A stretch of 24,114 bases of DNA, taken from contig DATIVK010000255.1 in the NCBI GenBank assembly GCA_035465955.1, forward strand, positions 1-24,114. Direction: 5' to 3'. The translations under genes were made by a program, and so were the position numbers. Position 1 is the stretch's first letter. Every line of letters begins with the position of its first letter. Positions 8,001 to 15,319 of this stretch are shown here, one piece after another. Below the pieces are notes generated by a model. The model had not been told where the DNA came from, did no database searches, and saw only the letters and a list, made by a program, of their open reading frames with translations. The DNA comes from DATIVK01 sp035465955 (GTDB taxonomy: Bacteria > Myxococcota > Myxococcia > Myxococcales > Anaeromyxobacteraceae).

Positions 8001-8478
8001 CACCAACGCCGGCGCGCCCGGGACCGAGACGGACGTCGCCGCGCTGGGCGAGCTGGGCGGGAAGGCCTACTTCCTCGTCGCGACCGACCGGCTGCTCCTC
8101 GCGGTGGTCGCTCCGGGCGTCAACGCCCTCAACCCCGCGGGCTGGACGGTGACGACGACGCAGCTGACGACCTCCCGCCGGACGAAGCCCTACTTCGTCC
8201 AGCTCGCCGACGTGGATGGCGACGGCGACCTCGACGCCGTGGCCGGCGGGGAGGGGCCGACGGTGATCCTCTGGAACACCGGGACGGCGTCGGCGCCCGT
8301 CTTCACCTACGACGCGAACACCAGCGAGATCCGGGCCGCGGGCTTCCCGGTCGCGGTGGGGGCGCTGGGCCTCGTCCCGGGCACCTCCACGCCCGCCAGG
8401 GCGTCGCTGATCCTCGCGGAGCTGGGAGGCAACTCCCTCCAGCTCGTCTCCCCCAACGGCGCGGGCGCCCTGCGGTGA
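5044..8478 (+). CDS. Large FG-GAP/VCBS-repeat lipoprotein with N-terminal Ig-like domains
   Basis: The 1144-residue product starts MKKVALVAVVLAATGC, a lipoprotein signal with lipidated Cys16 in an A-T-G-C lipobox, so it should sit on a membrane or the cell surface. Residues about 27-290 hold three or more bacterial Ig-like repeats, each with a GG-A/S-phobic turn (SGGSGALTVDF, ASGGKAPYVFTT, AFGGRATYTFGP). FG-GAP/VCBS repeats follow, each with an EF-hand-like calcium loop: DFDGDGTED near 370, DLDADGRQE near 418, DFTGDGNAD near 539, DADADGYPD near 712, DLDGDGLVD near 759 and DVDGDGDLD near 1056. Such repeats build beta-propellers for adhesion or ligand binding. No catalytic domain was recognised. 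ATG at 5044 is chosen because it begins the signal peptide, despite a weak ribosome site. The upstream barrel gene is a possible partner. Substrate and role are unknown. Confidence 0.8.
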   Translation: MKKVALVAVVLAATGCTRDLELPGRSAFEVSASPATVAPRQPSTLTVSGGSGALTVDFDAGGKLSGDDASVALNGDGTATYKAGRNGSTQDTIVVRDGAGSERRVILTVTARVSISPQLAAAAPGGSLTFTASGGKAPYVFTTTGAGVTQGATSTLYTAGTTGDVDETVTVSDATGDPAASATATIRVGTRLTLYRPSPGPVAPNEEVTLIAFGGRATYTFGPSCAAVAVGQDCFPDASSGVFRVGSAGARQATATVTDANGQAASLLLDVGPALGAALSAPLVRPLLANRVVATGGKGPYAFRFARHGNHSGGTVDGISGAYVPGRSPGALDRLEVQDATGTVVAVTDVVPVGPIEISTGADGDRCLAGDFDGDGTEDLAFLFRGMSLLEVNRIATEPLSRTYYIGDGFMLPAAFPDDLDADGRQELHFIGSRSGGPTFLSGGTTQGLGYWVLDPDMTGLFGNPAGLTTSPFTSNLGTRYEETVAGAHYTYFLADRSDGCAANTLSRFQWLNGNYAVGCSPPIVNSAVLGMAIGFVAGDFTGDGNADFAWLASAPDALYANTWNTPGPIYLRYTSAGSFADGGSLPLPSGTIYEGLGNGEQSRILRVPAAPGSTQEGLLVRLQDASGQGVIAFATGRPLTWKYTAFNPFPGGGVASLALYTPSPGGVPLAVAFAGTSGGVAVFYPWAGTDPTSTMGKGEAAFPVSYGCSVDADADGYPDFALGGAGSNLAAVLWGDGWGGLGTRPRLATGGGLGGVGGDLDGDGLVDVAVAKGTELAAMFGDAGQLGWSETSVTTLPIATGAIARFVDQGMGARAPRDSGLLQGLDGHYYLVRTNADGTFQPPRQLTTSSAQAIPSVRHSWLLPADLGGAPGADAFGPDLIAPRNDNYGHSWVHVLLRPDADTNVYEYKSPIVGDYRATGGAIDKTHSCAYAPVHTGTSHAVASLCAYEVPSGQPAAAWRVRGWPLFPGSATWFDAAWVNAGTGGTNAGAPGTETDVAALGELGGKAYFLVATDRLLLAVVAPGVNALNPAGWTVTTTQLTTSRRTKPYFVQLADVDGDGDLDAVAGGEGPTVILWNTGTASAPVFTYDANTSEIRAAGFPVAVGALGLVPGTSTPARASLILAELGGNSLQLVSPNGAGALR

Positions 8479-8519
8479 TCACGGCCGGCGACCGCCGCTC
8501 ACGGCCGCCGGTTCACCGC
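8472..8519. terminator. Interrupted inverted repeat between convergent genes
   Basis: GCGGTGA (8472-8478) pairs with TCACCGC (8513-8519), and the inner CGGCCG (8482-8487) pairs with CGGCCG (8502-8507). The structure spans the stop codons of the lipoprotein gene and of cobC, which converge with only 20 bases between them. It could limit read-through in both directions. It is interrupted and has no T-run, so support is modest. Confidence 0.3.
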
Positions 8520-9119
8520 CTCCACCATCCAGCCGAAGGGCTCGCGCCGGAGGACGGTGAGCGAGCCGAACCCGACCTCCATCCGGAAGGTCCGGCTCGC
8601 CGGGATGGCGAGGGCCTCGGCGAGGAGGGCGCGGACGACGCCGCCGTGCGTGACGACGGCGACCGGCACGGCCGGGTGGGCGGCGGCGATCGCCTCGGCC
8701 GCGTCCACGGCGCGCGCGCGGACGTCCTCCCAGCACTCGCCGCCGGGGAAGCGGACCTCGCCCGGCCGCTCCATCCACTCGCGCCAGGTCACCGGGTCCC
8801 GGCGCTCGGCCTCGGCGAAGGTGAGCCCCTCGAAGTCGCCGAACCCGATCTCCCGGAGCCGCTCGTCGGCGATCGGCGCGAGCCCGAGGGCCGCGGCGAG
8901 CGGCGCGGCGGTGTCGCGAGCGCGGAGGCTGGGGCTCGTGTAGATGGCCACCGGGTGCTCCGGCGCGACGCGGCGGCCGATCGCCTCCGCCTGCGCGCGC
9001 CCCGTCTCCGAGAGGGCCGGATCGAGGCGGCCGTAGATCCGGCCGCGCGCCCCCTCCTCGACCTCCCCGTGGCGGAGGAGGAGCAGGCGCGTCGCCTCGG
9101 CCCTCGCGAGGTCCCTCAC
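8499..9119 (-). CDS. cobC: Histidine phosphatase family protein, probable alpha-ribazole phosphatase CobC
   Basis: This 206-residue protein has the histidine phosphatase signature LLLLRHGE at residues 12-19 with catalytic His17, the YGRLDPALSETGRAQAEAI region, an IYTSPSLRARDTA strand with the conserved Arg, and the second active-site histidine in VVTHGGVVRALL. Family members at the end of cobalamin operons remove the 5' phosphate from alpha-ribazole phosphate or adenosylcobalamin phosphate, the last step of nucleotide-loop assembly. Substrate assignment rests on context, because sequence alone does not separate CobC from other small phosphatases. GTG at 9119 overlaps the cobS stop as GTGA, and no separate ribosome site is evident, which suggests translational coupling. 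It is the last gene of the operon. Confidence 0.82.
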   Translation of the reverse strand: MRDLARAEATRLLLLRHGEVEEGARGRIYGRLDPALSETGRAQAEAIGRRVAPEHPVAIYTSPSLRARDTAAPLAAALGLAPIADERLREIGFGDFEGLTFAEAERRDPVTWREWMERPGEVRFPGGECWEDVRARAVDAAEAIAAAHPAVPVAVVTHGGVVRALLAEALAIPASRTFRMEVGFGSLTVLRREPFGWMVEAVNRRP

Positions 9120-9862
9120 CGGAGCGCCACCGAGAGCACGAGGACGAGCGCCTCGACGATCTCGACCGAGGCGCCGAGCGTGTCGCCGGTGACGCCGCCG
9201 ATCTTCCGGCGGCAGAGGAGCCCGAACAGCAGCGTCGCGAGCGCGGCCGCGGCGGCGGCGACGGCGCCGTTCAGGCCGGCGAGCCCGGCCGCGGCTCCCA
9301 CGGCGAGGACCGTGGCGCCGCCCACCTCGAGCGGGCCCGTGGCGCTGCCGGTCACCGACTGGCCGAGCCCCCCCTCGGCGCGCGCGTACGGCAGCGCGCG
9401 TCCCAGGACCACCGGGGCCCACCGCCCGAGGGCGGGGGCGAGGGCGATCCAGGCGAGCCCCGGCGTCCCGAACATGGTGAGCGTCGAGACGATCGCGACC
9501 TTGAGGATGAGCGACAGGGCGATGGCCGCCGCGCCGTAGGCCCCCACCGAGTGATCGCGCATGATCCGGAGGGCGTGCTCCTTGTCCTTGCCGCCGCCGA
9601 AGCCGTCGGCGGTGTCGGCGAGCCCGTCGAGGTGGAGCGCGCCGGTGACGAGGACGCCGAGCGCCACCACGAGCGCCGCCACGACCGTGTCGGGGAGCCG
9701 CTTCAGGAGCAGGAAGGCGGCGCCTGCCTGGAGCCCGCCGACGAGGAGCCCCACCGCGGGGAAGAAGAGCGACGCGCGCCCCACGTCCGCGCCGCCTGCG
9801 GCGGAGGGGACCGGGACCGGGAGGCGCGTGAGGAAGGCGACGGAGACGAGGAGTCGGTTCAA
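9116..9862 (-). CDS. cobS: Adenosylcobinamide-GDP ribazoletransferase (cobalamin synthase)
   Basis: CobS is an integral membrane enzyme that joins adenosylcobinamide-GDP to alpha-ribazole (or its phosphate) to make adenosylcobalamin (phosphate). The 248-residue length is normal. The N-terminal FLTRLPVP motif, LDGLADTADG at residues 78-87 and RDHSVGAYG near 102-110 are family hallmarks; the acidic residues of LDGLADTADG are thought to bind metal. Several hydrophobic helices are visible (38-52, 60-77, 110-125, and the Ala-rich 210-240). The start is TTG at 9862, with GGAG eight bases upstream, overlapping the cbiP stop as TTGA. The C-terminus GVTGDTLGASVEIVEA is also conserved in the family. 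Confidence 0.95.
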   Translation of the reverse strand: MNRLLVSVAFLTRLPVPVPSAAGGADVGRASLFFPAVGLLVGGLQAGAAFLLLKRLPDTVVAALVVALGVLVTGALHLDGLADTADGFGGGKDKEHALRIMRDHSVGAYGAAAIALSLILKVAIVSTLTMFGTPGLAWIALAPALGRWAPVVLGRALPYARAEGGLGQSVTGSATGPLEVGGATVLAVGAAAGLAGLNGAVAAAAAALATLLFGLLCRRKIGGVTGDTLGASVEIVEALVLVLSVALR

Positions 9863-11403
9863 GGGAGCTCCGGCGGTGGCAGGTCGAACCCGGCGATGCG
9901 GCAGAGCGCGCGCCAGTCGAGCCCATCCCGCAGCGTCCGCGCCAGCCTATCGTACGCCGCGTCCCGCGCCTCGGCGCGGCGGACGACGGGGACGGGCGGG
10001 AGGGAGCGGCGGGCGCGCAGGTGGTCGAGGAGCGCGGCGCGGACCGGGTCGTTCTCCAGGATGCCGTGGATCAGCGTCCCGACCACGGCGCCGTCGGCGC
10101 TCACGGCCCCGTCGGCGGCGCTGCACGCGCGGCCGTTCCGCTCGTGGATGGCGAAGGCGGGGGGGCCGCCGTCGTCCCGTCCGACCGTCCCCATGTGGAT
10201 CTCGTACCCCTCCACGACGCCGCCGCCCGCGGGGGCGAGGAACCCGGCGGTCGCCGCGCGCGCGCGGCAGCGCGCGGTCAGCTTCTGGCGGTCGAAGCGG
10301 GTGACGAGGGGCAGGAGGCCGAGGCCGTCGGCCTCGCGCAGGTCCGACTCGACGCCGTGCGGATCCTCGAGCCGCGTCCCGAGCATCTGGCAGCCGCCGC
10401 AGACGCCGAGCACCGGCTCCCCCCGCCGCGCGCGCGCCGCGACCTCGTCCGCGAAGCCGCTCGCGCGCAGCCAGACGAGGTCGGGGAGGGTGCACTTGGT
10501 GCCCGGGAGGACGAGGAGGTCGGCGCCGCGCACGTCGCCGGGGCGCTCGACGAAGCGGAGCCGCACGCCGGGCTCCTGCTCGAGCGGCGCGAAGTCGTCG
10601 AAGTTGGAGACGCGCGGCAGCCGCACGACCGCGACGTCGAGCTCCCCGGCGGCGGCGAGGCGCCCGCCGCGCCGGTCGTCGAGGGCCGCCGAGTCCTCGT
10701 CGGCGATCCCGAGGTCGCGCAGCCAGGGCAGGACGCCGAGGGTCGGGATGCCGGTCCGCTCCCGCAGCAGCTCGAACCCCGGCGCGAGGAGCGCCCGGTC
10801 CCCCCGGAACTTGTTGAAGACGAAGGCCGCGACGCGCGCGCGCTCGTCCGGCTCGAGGAGCGCGATCGTCCCGACGAAGGCCGCGAAGACGCCGCCCCGG
10901 TCGATGTCGCCCACGAGGAGGACCGGCGCGTCCGCCGCCTTCGCGACGTCCATGTTCACGATGTCGCGGTCCTTGAGGTTCACCTCGGCGGGGCTGCCGG
11001 CCCCCTCGATGACGACGAGGTCGACGCGCTCCCGGAGCGCGCCGAGGCAGTCGCGGACGATGCCGCGGAGCTCCGGCTTCGCGGCGTGGTACTCGGCGGC
11101 GGAGAGCGTCTTCCACGGGCGCCCGAGCAGGACCACCTGCGAGCGCGCGTCCCCCTCCGGCTTCAGGAGGATCGGGTTCATCTGGACCGTGGCGTCGATC
11201 CCGGCGGCCTCGGCCTGGACGTGCTGCGCGCGGCCGATCTCCCCGCCGTCGGACGCCACCGCCGCGTTGAGCGCCATGTTCTGCGCCTTGAACGGCGCGA
11301 CGCGGAGGCCGGCGCGCCGGAAGAGGCGGCAGAGCCCGGCCACGACGAGGCTCTTCCCGACCGACGAGGCGGTCCCCTGGACCATCAGCGCCCGGGCGGT
11401 CAT
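9859..11403 (-). CDS. cbiP: Cobyric acid synthase (CbiP/CobQ)
   Basis: This cytoplasmic amidotransferase amidates the b, d, e and g carboxylates of adenosylcobyrinate a,c-diamide with glutamine and ATP, giving adenosylcobyric acid. The 514-residue length is typical. The N-terminal synthetase domain has the P-loop variant VQGTASSVGKS (8-18), FKAQNMALNA and EGAGSPAEVNL. The C-terminal class I glutamine amidotransferase domain carries the nucleophile Cys335 in GVCGGCQMLG and histidines in YEIHMGT and LIHGI. GGAGG sits four bases before ATG at 11403, which overlaps the cobD stop as ATGA; the end overlaps cobS. Confidence 0.96.
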   Translation of the reverse strand: MTARALMVQGTASSVGKSLVVAGLCRLFRRAGLRVAPFKAQNMALNAAVASDGGEIGRAQHVQAEAAGIDATVQMNPILLKPEGDARSQVVLLGRPWKTLSAAEYHAAKPELRGIVRDCLGALRERVDLVVIEGAGSPAEVNLKDRDIVNMDVAKAADAPVLLVGDIDRGGVFAAFVGTIALLEPDERARVAAFVFNKFRGDRALLAPGFELLRERTGIPTLGVLPWLRDLGIADEDSAALDDRRGGRLAAAGELDVAVVRLPRVSNFDDFAPLEQEPGVRLRFVERPGDVRGADLLVLPGTKCTLPDLVWLRASGFADEVAARARRGEPVLGVCGGCQMLGTRLEDPHGVESDLREADGLGLLPLVTRFDRQKLTARCRARAATAGFLAPAGGGVVEGYEIHMGTVGRDDGGPPAFAIHERNGRACSAADGAVSADGAVVGTLIHGILENDPVRAALLDHLRARRSLPPVPVVRRAEARDAAYDRLARTLRDGLDWRALCRIAGFDLPPPELP

Positions 11404-12485
11404 CGCGCCTCCGCCTGCCGGGCGCCGTCGAGGGCCGCGAGGAGCCGCGCGCGATCCGGCTCGGGCCGGACCGCGACGCGGACGTGGCCCGGGAGCCCGA
11501 AGGAGGCGCAGTCGCGCACGAGGACGCCTCGCGCGAGGAGGCTCCGCCGCAGGGCCGCGGCGTCCCCCGCGTCGAAGGCGAGGTACGGGGCGGTCGAGGG
11601 GAGCGGCGCGAACCCGCGGGCGCGCAGGGCGTTCGCGAGGGCCCGGCGGTCCGAGCGGAGGCGCGAGCGGCACTCGGCGACGAAGGGCTCGTGCGCCAGG
11701 GCCGCGAGGGCGGCCGCCTGGGCCAGCGTGCCGGTCGGCCAGGCCTGCCGGACGCCGTCGATCGCCCGCACCAGCTCCGGCGGCGCGAGCAGGTAGCCGA
11801 TCCGCAGGCCGGGGAGGGCGTGGTCCTTGGTCATCGAGCGGATCCGGACCACGTTGTCCGGCAGCGGCTCGTCGAGGTCGGCGTGGCCGTCGGAGAGCGA
11901 CAGGAAGGACTCGTCGAGCAGGACGGTCGTCCGCGGGCTGTCGAAGGCGAGCCGCAGGATCGCCTCGTGCGGGACCGCAGCGCCCGAGGGCGAGGTGGGG
12001 GTGCCGAGGGCGAGCACCTCCGCCTGCGTCCGCGCCAGCTCCCGGCCGATCGCCGCGAGGTCCGGCACGAGGCCGGCGGCGGGGTCCGCGCGCCACGTGA
12101 GGACCGGCGCACCGGCCGTCTCCGCGGCGGCGCGCAGCTCGGAGAAGGCCGGCTCGACGGCGAGGAGCCGGCGCCCGCCGCGCAGCAGGACCTGCGCGAG
12201 GGACCAGAGCAGCTCGCTCGCGCCGTTGCCGAACGCGACCCGCTCCGGGACGACGCTCCAGCGCTCGCCGAGCGCCGCCCGGACGGCCGTCGCCGCGGGG
12301 TCGGGGTAGGCGTCGAGCGGCGCGCGCTGGACCGCGTCGACGACGTCCGGGTGCGGTCCGTAGGGGTTGACGTTGACCGAGAGGTCGAGGAGCGACGCGG
12401 CGTCGACGCCGAGGGCGCGCAGCTCGGCGGGGCGCAGGCCGCCGTGGACGCGCGGCGGGGCGCCGGAGGGAAGCTCACGCGACAT
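11400..12485 (-). CDS. cobD: Threonine-phosphate decarboxylase CobD (PLP-dependent)
   Basis: The 361-residue protein is a class I/II fold aminotransferase of the histidinol-phosphate/CobD group. HGG near the N-terminus and LLDLSVNVNPYGPHP are typical of CobD. FGNGASELL binds the cofactor phosphate, GTPTSPSG corresponds to the NPNNPTG loop, LLDESF carries the PLP-stabilising Asp, and Lys220 in SMTKDHALPGLRIGY is the Schiff-base lysine. CobD decarboxylates L-threonine O-3-phosphate to aminopropanol phosphate for attachment to cobyric acid. The assignment over HisC comes from the N-terminus and its place between cbiB and cbiP. ATG at 12485 has GGAG seven bases upstream; the start overlaps the end of cbiB by 11 bases and the stop overlaps cbiP as ATGA. 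Confidence 0.9.
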   Translation of the reverse strand: MSRELPSGAPPRVHGGLRPAELRALGVDAASLLDLSVNVNPYGPHPDVVDAVQRAPLDAYPDPAATAVRAALGERWSVVPERVAFGNGASELLWSLAQVLLRGGRRLLAVEPAFSELRAAAETAGAPVLTWRADPAAGLVPDLAAIGRELARTQAEVLALGTPTSPSGAAVPHEAILRLAFDSPRTTVLLDESFLSLSDGHADLDEPLPDNVVRIRSMTKDHALPGLRIGYLLAPPELVRAIDGVRQAWPTGTLAQAAALAALAHEPFVAECRSRLRSDRRALANALRARGFAPLPSTAPYLAFDAGDAAALRRSLLARGVLVRDCASFGLPGHVRVAVRPEPDRARLLAALDGARQAEAR

Positions 12486-13422
12486 GAGGGGCTCCGCGCA
12501 GCAGGAGGGGCAGGAGGGCGAGCAGGACGGCCATCGCGGCGGCGGCGCGGGTGACGACCCAGGCCCGGGCGATGGTGGCCGCGTCGACGGGGACGGACGG
12601 ATCGCCGAGCCGGTAGTGGTCCAGCTTCTCCAGCTCGACCCCGAGCAGCCCCGCCATCGCCGCCATCGGCCGACCGGCGTTGGGGCTCTCGGTCCGGCCG
12701 CCGTCGCGCAGGAGGACGCGGAGCCCCTCGCGCGGGCGGCCGCCCACGAGCGCGCCGGCGACGAGCAGGAGCGCGGCCGTGAGCCGCGCCGGGACGAGGT
12801 TGGCGAGGTCGTCGAGCCGCGCGGAGGCCTTCCCGAGCCACTCGTACCGGCCGCGGTAGCCGATCGACGCGTCGAGCGTGTTGATCGCCCGGTAGGCGAC
12901 GGCACCCGGCAGGCCGGCGACCGCGTACCAGAAGAGCGGCGCGACGAGGCTGTCGGAGAGGTTCTCGGCGACCGACTCGACCGCCGCCGCCGCCACCTGC
13001 GCGCCGGAGAGCGACGACGGGTCCCGGCTGCAGAGGGATCGGAGCCCGCACCGGGCCGACGGGAGGTCGCCGCGCTCGAGCGCGGCGCGCACGTCGGCCG
13101 CGGCGGCCCCGAGCGCCCGGAGCGCGAAGGTGGCCTTGAGCAGGAGCACCTCGGCGGCCAGGGCCGCGAGCGGCCACGGGCCGAGGAGGGCGAGGAGCCC
13201 CCACGCGGCGGCGGCGAAGGCCGCCGGGACGAGGGCGGCCACGGCCGCGCCCCAGGCGACCTGGGCCGCGCGCCCGCGCGAGGGCGCGAGCCGCTCCAGC
13301 GCGCCGATCGTCTTCCCCATCCAGACGACGGGGTGAAGCCGGTTCGGGTACTCGCCGGCGAGCGCGTCGAGCGCGAAGGCGAGCGGCAGGGGGAGGAGGG
13401 GCAGCAGGGCCGCGGCGGTCAC
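12475..13422 (-). CDS. cbiB: Adenosylcobinamide-phosphate synthase CbiB
   Basis: CbiB is a membrane protein that condenses adenosylcobyric acid with aminopropanol (phosphate). The 315-residue product has the hallmark N-terminus FALDALAGEYPNRLHPVVWMG, the loop ESVAENLSDSLVAPLFWY, RAINTLDASIGYR and the segment GRTESPNAGRPMAAMAGLLG. Hydrophobic segments at 1-18, about 50-80, 150-175, 205-225 and 290-310 fit a polytopic inner-membrane protein. GTG at 13422 is preceded by GGAGGTCGAC and overlaps the cbiA stop as GTGA. The first product of this step and the cobD product together explain the gene order cbiB-cobD-cbiP. Confidence 0.95.
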   Translation of the reverse strand: MTAAALLPLLPLPLAFALDALAGEYPNRLHPVVWMGKTIGALERLAPSRGRAAQVAWGAAVAALVPAAFAAAAWGLLALLGPWPLAALAAEVLLLKATFALRALGAAAADVRAALERGDLPSARCGLRSLCSRDPSSLSGAQVAAAAVESVAENLSDSLVAPLFWYAVAGLPGAVAYRAINTLDASIGYRGRYEWLGKASARLDDLANLVPARLTAALLLVAGALVGGRPREGLRVLLRDGGRTESPNAGRPMAAMAGLLGVELEKLDHYRLGDPSVPVDAATIARAWVVTRAAAAMAVLLALLPLLLRGAPHVA

Positions 13423-14789
13423 GTCGACCTCCGCGCGGTGGCGCAGGCGCGCACGAAGCCCTCGGCCGCCTCCGGGCAGCTCGCCCAGTGGACGTGGACC
13501 CAGGAGGCGAGGACGCTGCCCCTGCCGTAGCCCTCGGCGAACGGCTCGCCGCCGCGGCGGCGGGCCACCCGGTAGGCGCACGGGCCGGGGGAGGCGATCT
13601 CCAGGTCGGAGTACCGGAACTGGTGGCCCCGGAGCCGCAGGCCGGCCGGGCCCAGGAGCGTCGGGGCCGTCGTCAGGACCTCGGCGTAACCGAGCGCCTG
13701 GAGCCGCTCCCGCACGTGCGCCACGCCTGGGACCAGCCCCGCCATGCGGTGCGTCCCCCCGTCGAGCGTCCGGATGGCGTCGCACAGGTACATGAGTCCG
13801 CCGCACTCCGCGTAGACCGGGCGGCCGCTCGCGGCGAAGGCGCGGATGCCGTCGATCAGGGCGCGGTTCCCGGCGAGCGGGCCGGCGTGCAGCTCCGGGT
13901 AGCCGCCGCCCAGGTAGAGGCCGTCCACGTCGGGGAGCGCCGCGTCGCGCAAGGGGGAGAACCGGACGAGCCGCGCGCCGAGCGCCTCGAGGCGGGCCAG
14001 GTTGTCGTCGTAGTAGAAGTGGAAGGCGTCGTCGAAGGCGACGCCGATCCGGCAACGCTCCGGGGCGGCGGTCGGCGCAGGCGAGGCGGCGAGGGGCGGC
14101 GCGCCGCGCGCGAGCGCGAGGAGCGCGTCGAGGTCGATCCACTCCTCCGCGAGGTCGGCCCACCGCGCGAGGGACTCCGCGCCGAGCAGGTCGGGCGTGG
14201 CGGTCACGAGCCCGAGGTGGCGCTCGGGGAAGCGGAGGGGACCGGCCTTCGGCAACCCGCCGAGGACCGGGATCGGCGCGACCGCCTCGCGCAGGAGGTC
14301 GAGGTGGGACCGGCTCCCCACCTTGTTGCAGAGGATCCCGCCGAGCCGCAGGGCGGGGTCGAACGCCGCGAGCCCCTGCACCACCGCGGCGAGCGTGCGG
14401 GCCATGCCCGAGGCGTCCACGACCGCGACGACCGGCGCCCCGAGCCACTTCGCCAGCTCCGCGGTGGAGCCCTCCTCCGATCGCGGCGAGGCGCCGTCGA
14501 AGAGCCCCATCACCCCCTCGACGATCGACACGTCGGCGCCCGCGGAGGCCCGCGCGAAGGTGGCCACGGCGGCGTCGCGTCCCATCATCCAGCCGTCGAG
14601 GTTCTGGCTGGGTCGGCCCGCGGCGAGGGCGTGCCAGGTGGGGTCGAGGTAGTCGGGGCCGCACTTGAACGGCGCGACGGCGAGGCCTCGACGGCGGAAG
14701 GCCGCCGCCAGCGCCACGGCTGCGGTCGTCTTCCCCGAGCCGCTCGAGGCGGCCGCGAGGACGACGCGGGGGGATCCGGGCGCGCCCAT
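13419..14789 (-). CDS. cbiA: Cobyrinic acid a,c-diamide synthase (CbiA)
   Basis: CbiA amidates the a and c carboxylates of (cobalt-)cobyrinate with glutamine and ATP. The 456-residue length is typical. The N-terminal domain has the P-loop AASSGSGKTT (13-22), FKCGPDYLDPTWH and EGVMGLFDG. The C-terminal class I glutamine amidotransferase domain carries nucleophile Cys329 in YAECGGLMYL, preceded by LYLGGGYPELHA, and a catalytic histidine candidate in VHVHWAS. The start ATG at 14789 shares one base with the cobO stop (TGATG) and lacks a clear ribosome site, pointing to re-initiation after cobO. The stop overlaps cbiB as GTGA. Confidence 0.96.
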   Translation of the reverse strand: MGAPGSPRVVLAAASSGSGKTTAAVALAAAFRRRGLAVAPFKCGPDYLDPTWHALAAGRPSQNLDGWMMGRDAAVATFARASAGADVSIVEGVMGLFDGASPRSEEGSTAELAKWLGAPVVAVVDASGMARTLAAVVQGLAAFDPALRLGGILCNKVGSRSHLDLLREAVAPIPVLGGLPKAGPLRFPERHLGLVTATPDLLGAESLARWADLAEEWIDLDALLALARGAPPLAASPAPTAAPERCRIGVAFDDAFHFYYDDNLARLEALGARLVRFSPLRDAALPDVDGLYLGGGYPELHAGPLAGNRALIDGIRAFAASGRPVYAECGGLMYLCDAIRTLDGGTHRMAGLVPGVAHVRERLQALGYAEVLTTAPTLLGPAGLRLRGHQFRYSDLEIASPGPCAYRVARRRGGEPFAEGYGRGSVLASWVHVHWASCPEAAEGFVRACATARRST

Positions 14790-15319
14790 CAGTAGTCCAC
14801 GCCCGGGACGGCCATCACGCCCCGCTCGAAGGGGTGCTTCACCGCGCGCATCTCGCTGACGAGGTCGGCCGCCTCGACGAGCGCGGCGGGGGCGCCGCGG
14901 CCGGTGAGGACCACGTGCATCCCCGCGCGCCGCCCGCGGAGGACGCCGAGGAGCTCGCCGCAGTCGATCCAGCCGTGCGCGAGCGGGAGCGTCACCTCGT
15001 CGAGGATCACCACGTCGTGGGCCCCCGCCTCCAGCAGCGCCCTCGCCTTCGCCCAGCCGGCGCGCGCCGCCTCGGCGTGGACCGCGGGATCCTTCCCCTC
15101 CCACGTGAAGCCCTCGCCCATGACGTGCCACTCCAGCCCCGGCAGGCCGCGCTCGGCGAGCCGCCGCTCCCCCGTCTCCCAGCCCCCCTTCACGAACTGG
15201 AGCACGGCGACGCCCAGCCCGCGCCCGAGAGCCCGGAAGGCGAGCCCGAGCGCGGCCGTCGTCTTCCCTTTGCCCTCGCCGGTGTAGACGAGGACGAGCC
15301 CTGGCGCCGGGGTGGTCAC
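14789..15319 (-). CDS. cobO: Corrinoid adenosyltransferase (CobO/BtuR type)
   Basis: The 176-residue protein transfers the adenosyl group of ATP to the cobalt of reduced corrinoids. The P-loop GEGKGKTT at 14-21 with AALGLAFRALGRG after it, FVKGGWETGE, the Walker-B-like DVVILDEVTLPLAHGW and VLTGRGAP are diagnostic of the CobO/BtuR/CobA(Salmonella) family, distinct from PduO and EutT. GTG at 15319 overlaps the preceding SUMT stop as GTGA and has GGAGG about ten bases upstream; an in-frame GTG at 15328 would leave too little space for that site. The stop overlaps cbiA by one base. Confidence 0.94.
   Translation of the reverse strand: MTTPAPGLVLVYTGEGKGKTTAALGLAFRALGRGLGVAVLQFVKGGWETGERRLAERGLPGLEWHVMGEGFTWEGKDPAVHAEAARAGWAKARALLEAGAHDVVILDEVTLPLAHGWIDCGELLGVLRGRRAGMHVVLTGRGAPAALVEAADLVSEMRAVKHPFERGVMAVPGVDY

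Noticed and set aside
6150..8260. Repeated GGCGACGGCGAC-like DNA as a tandem repeat or CRISPR
   Set aside because: The similarity comes from codons for DxDGDG calcium loops; spacing and sequence vary and there are no spacers.
9551..12554. Long plus-strand open frames opposite cobS, cbiP and cobD
   Set aside because: Low-complexity composition, while the minus strand encodes complete, recognisable enzymes with proper starts and overlaps.
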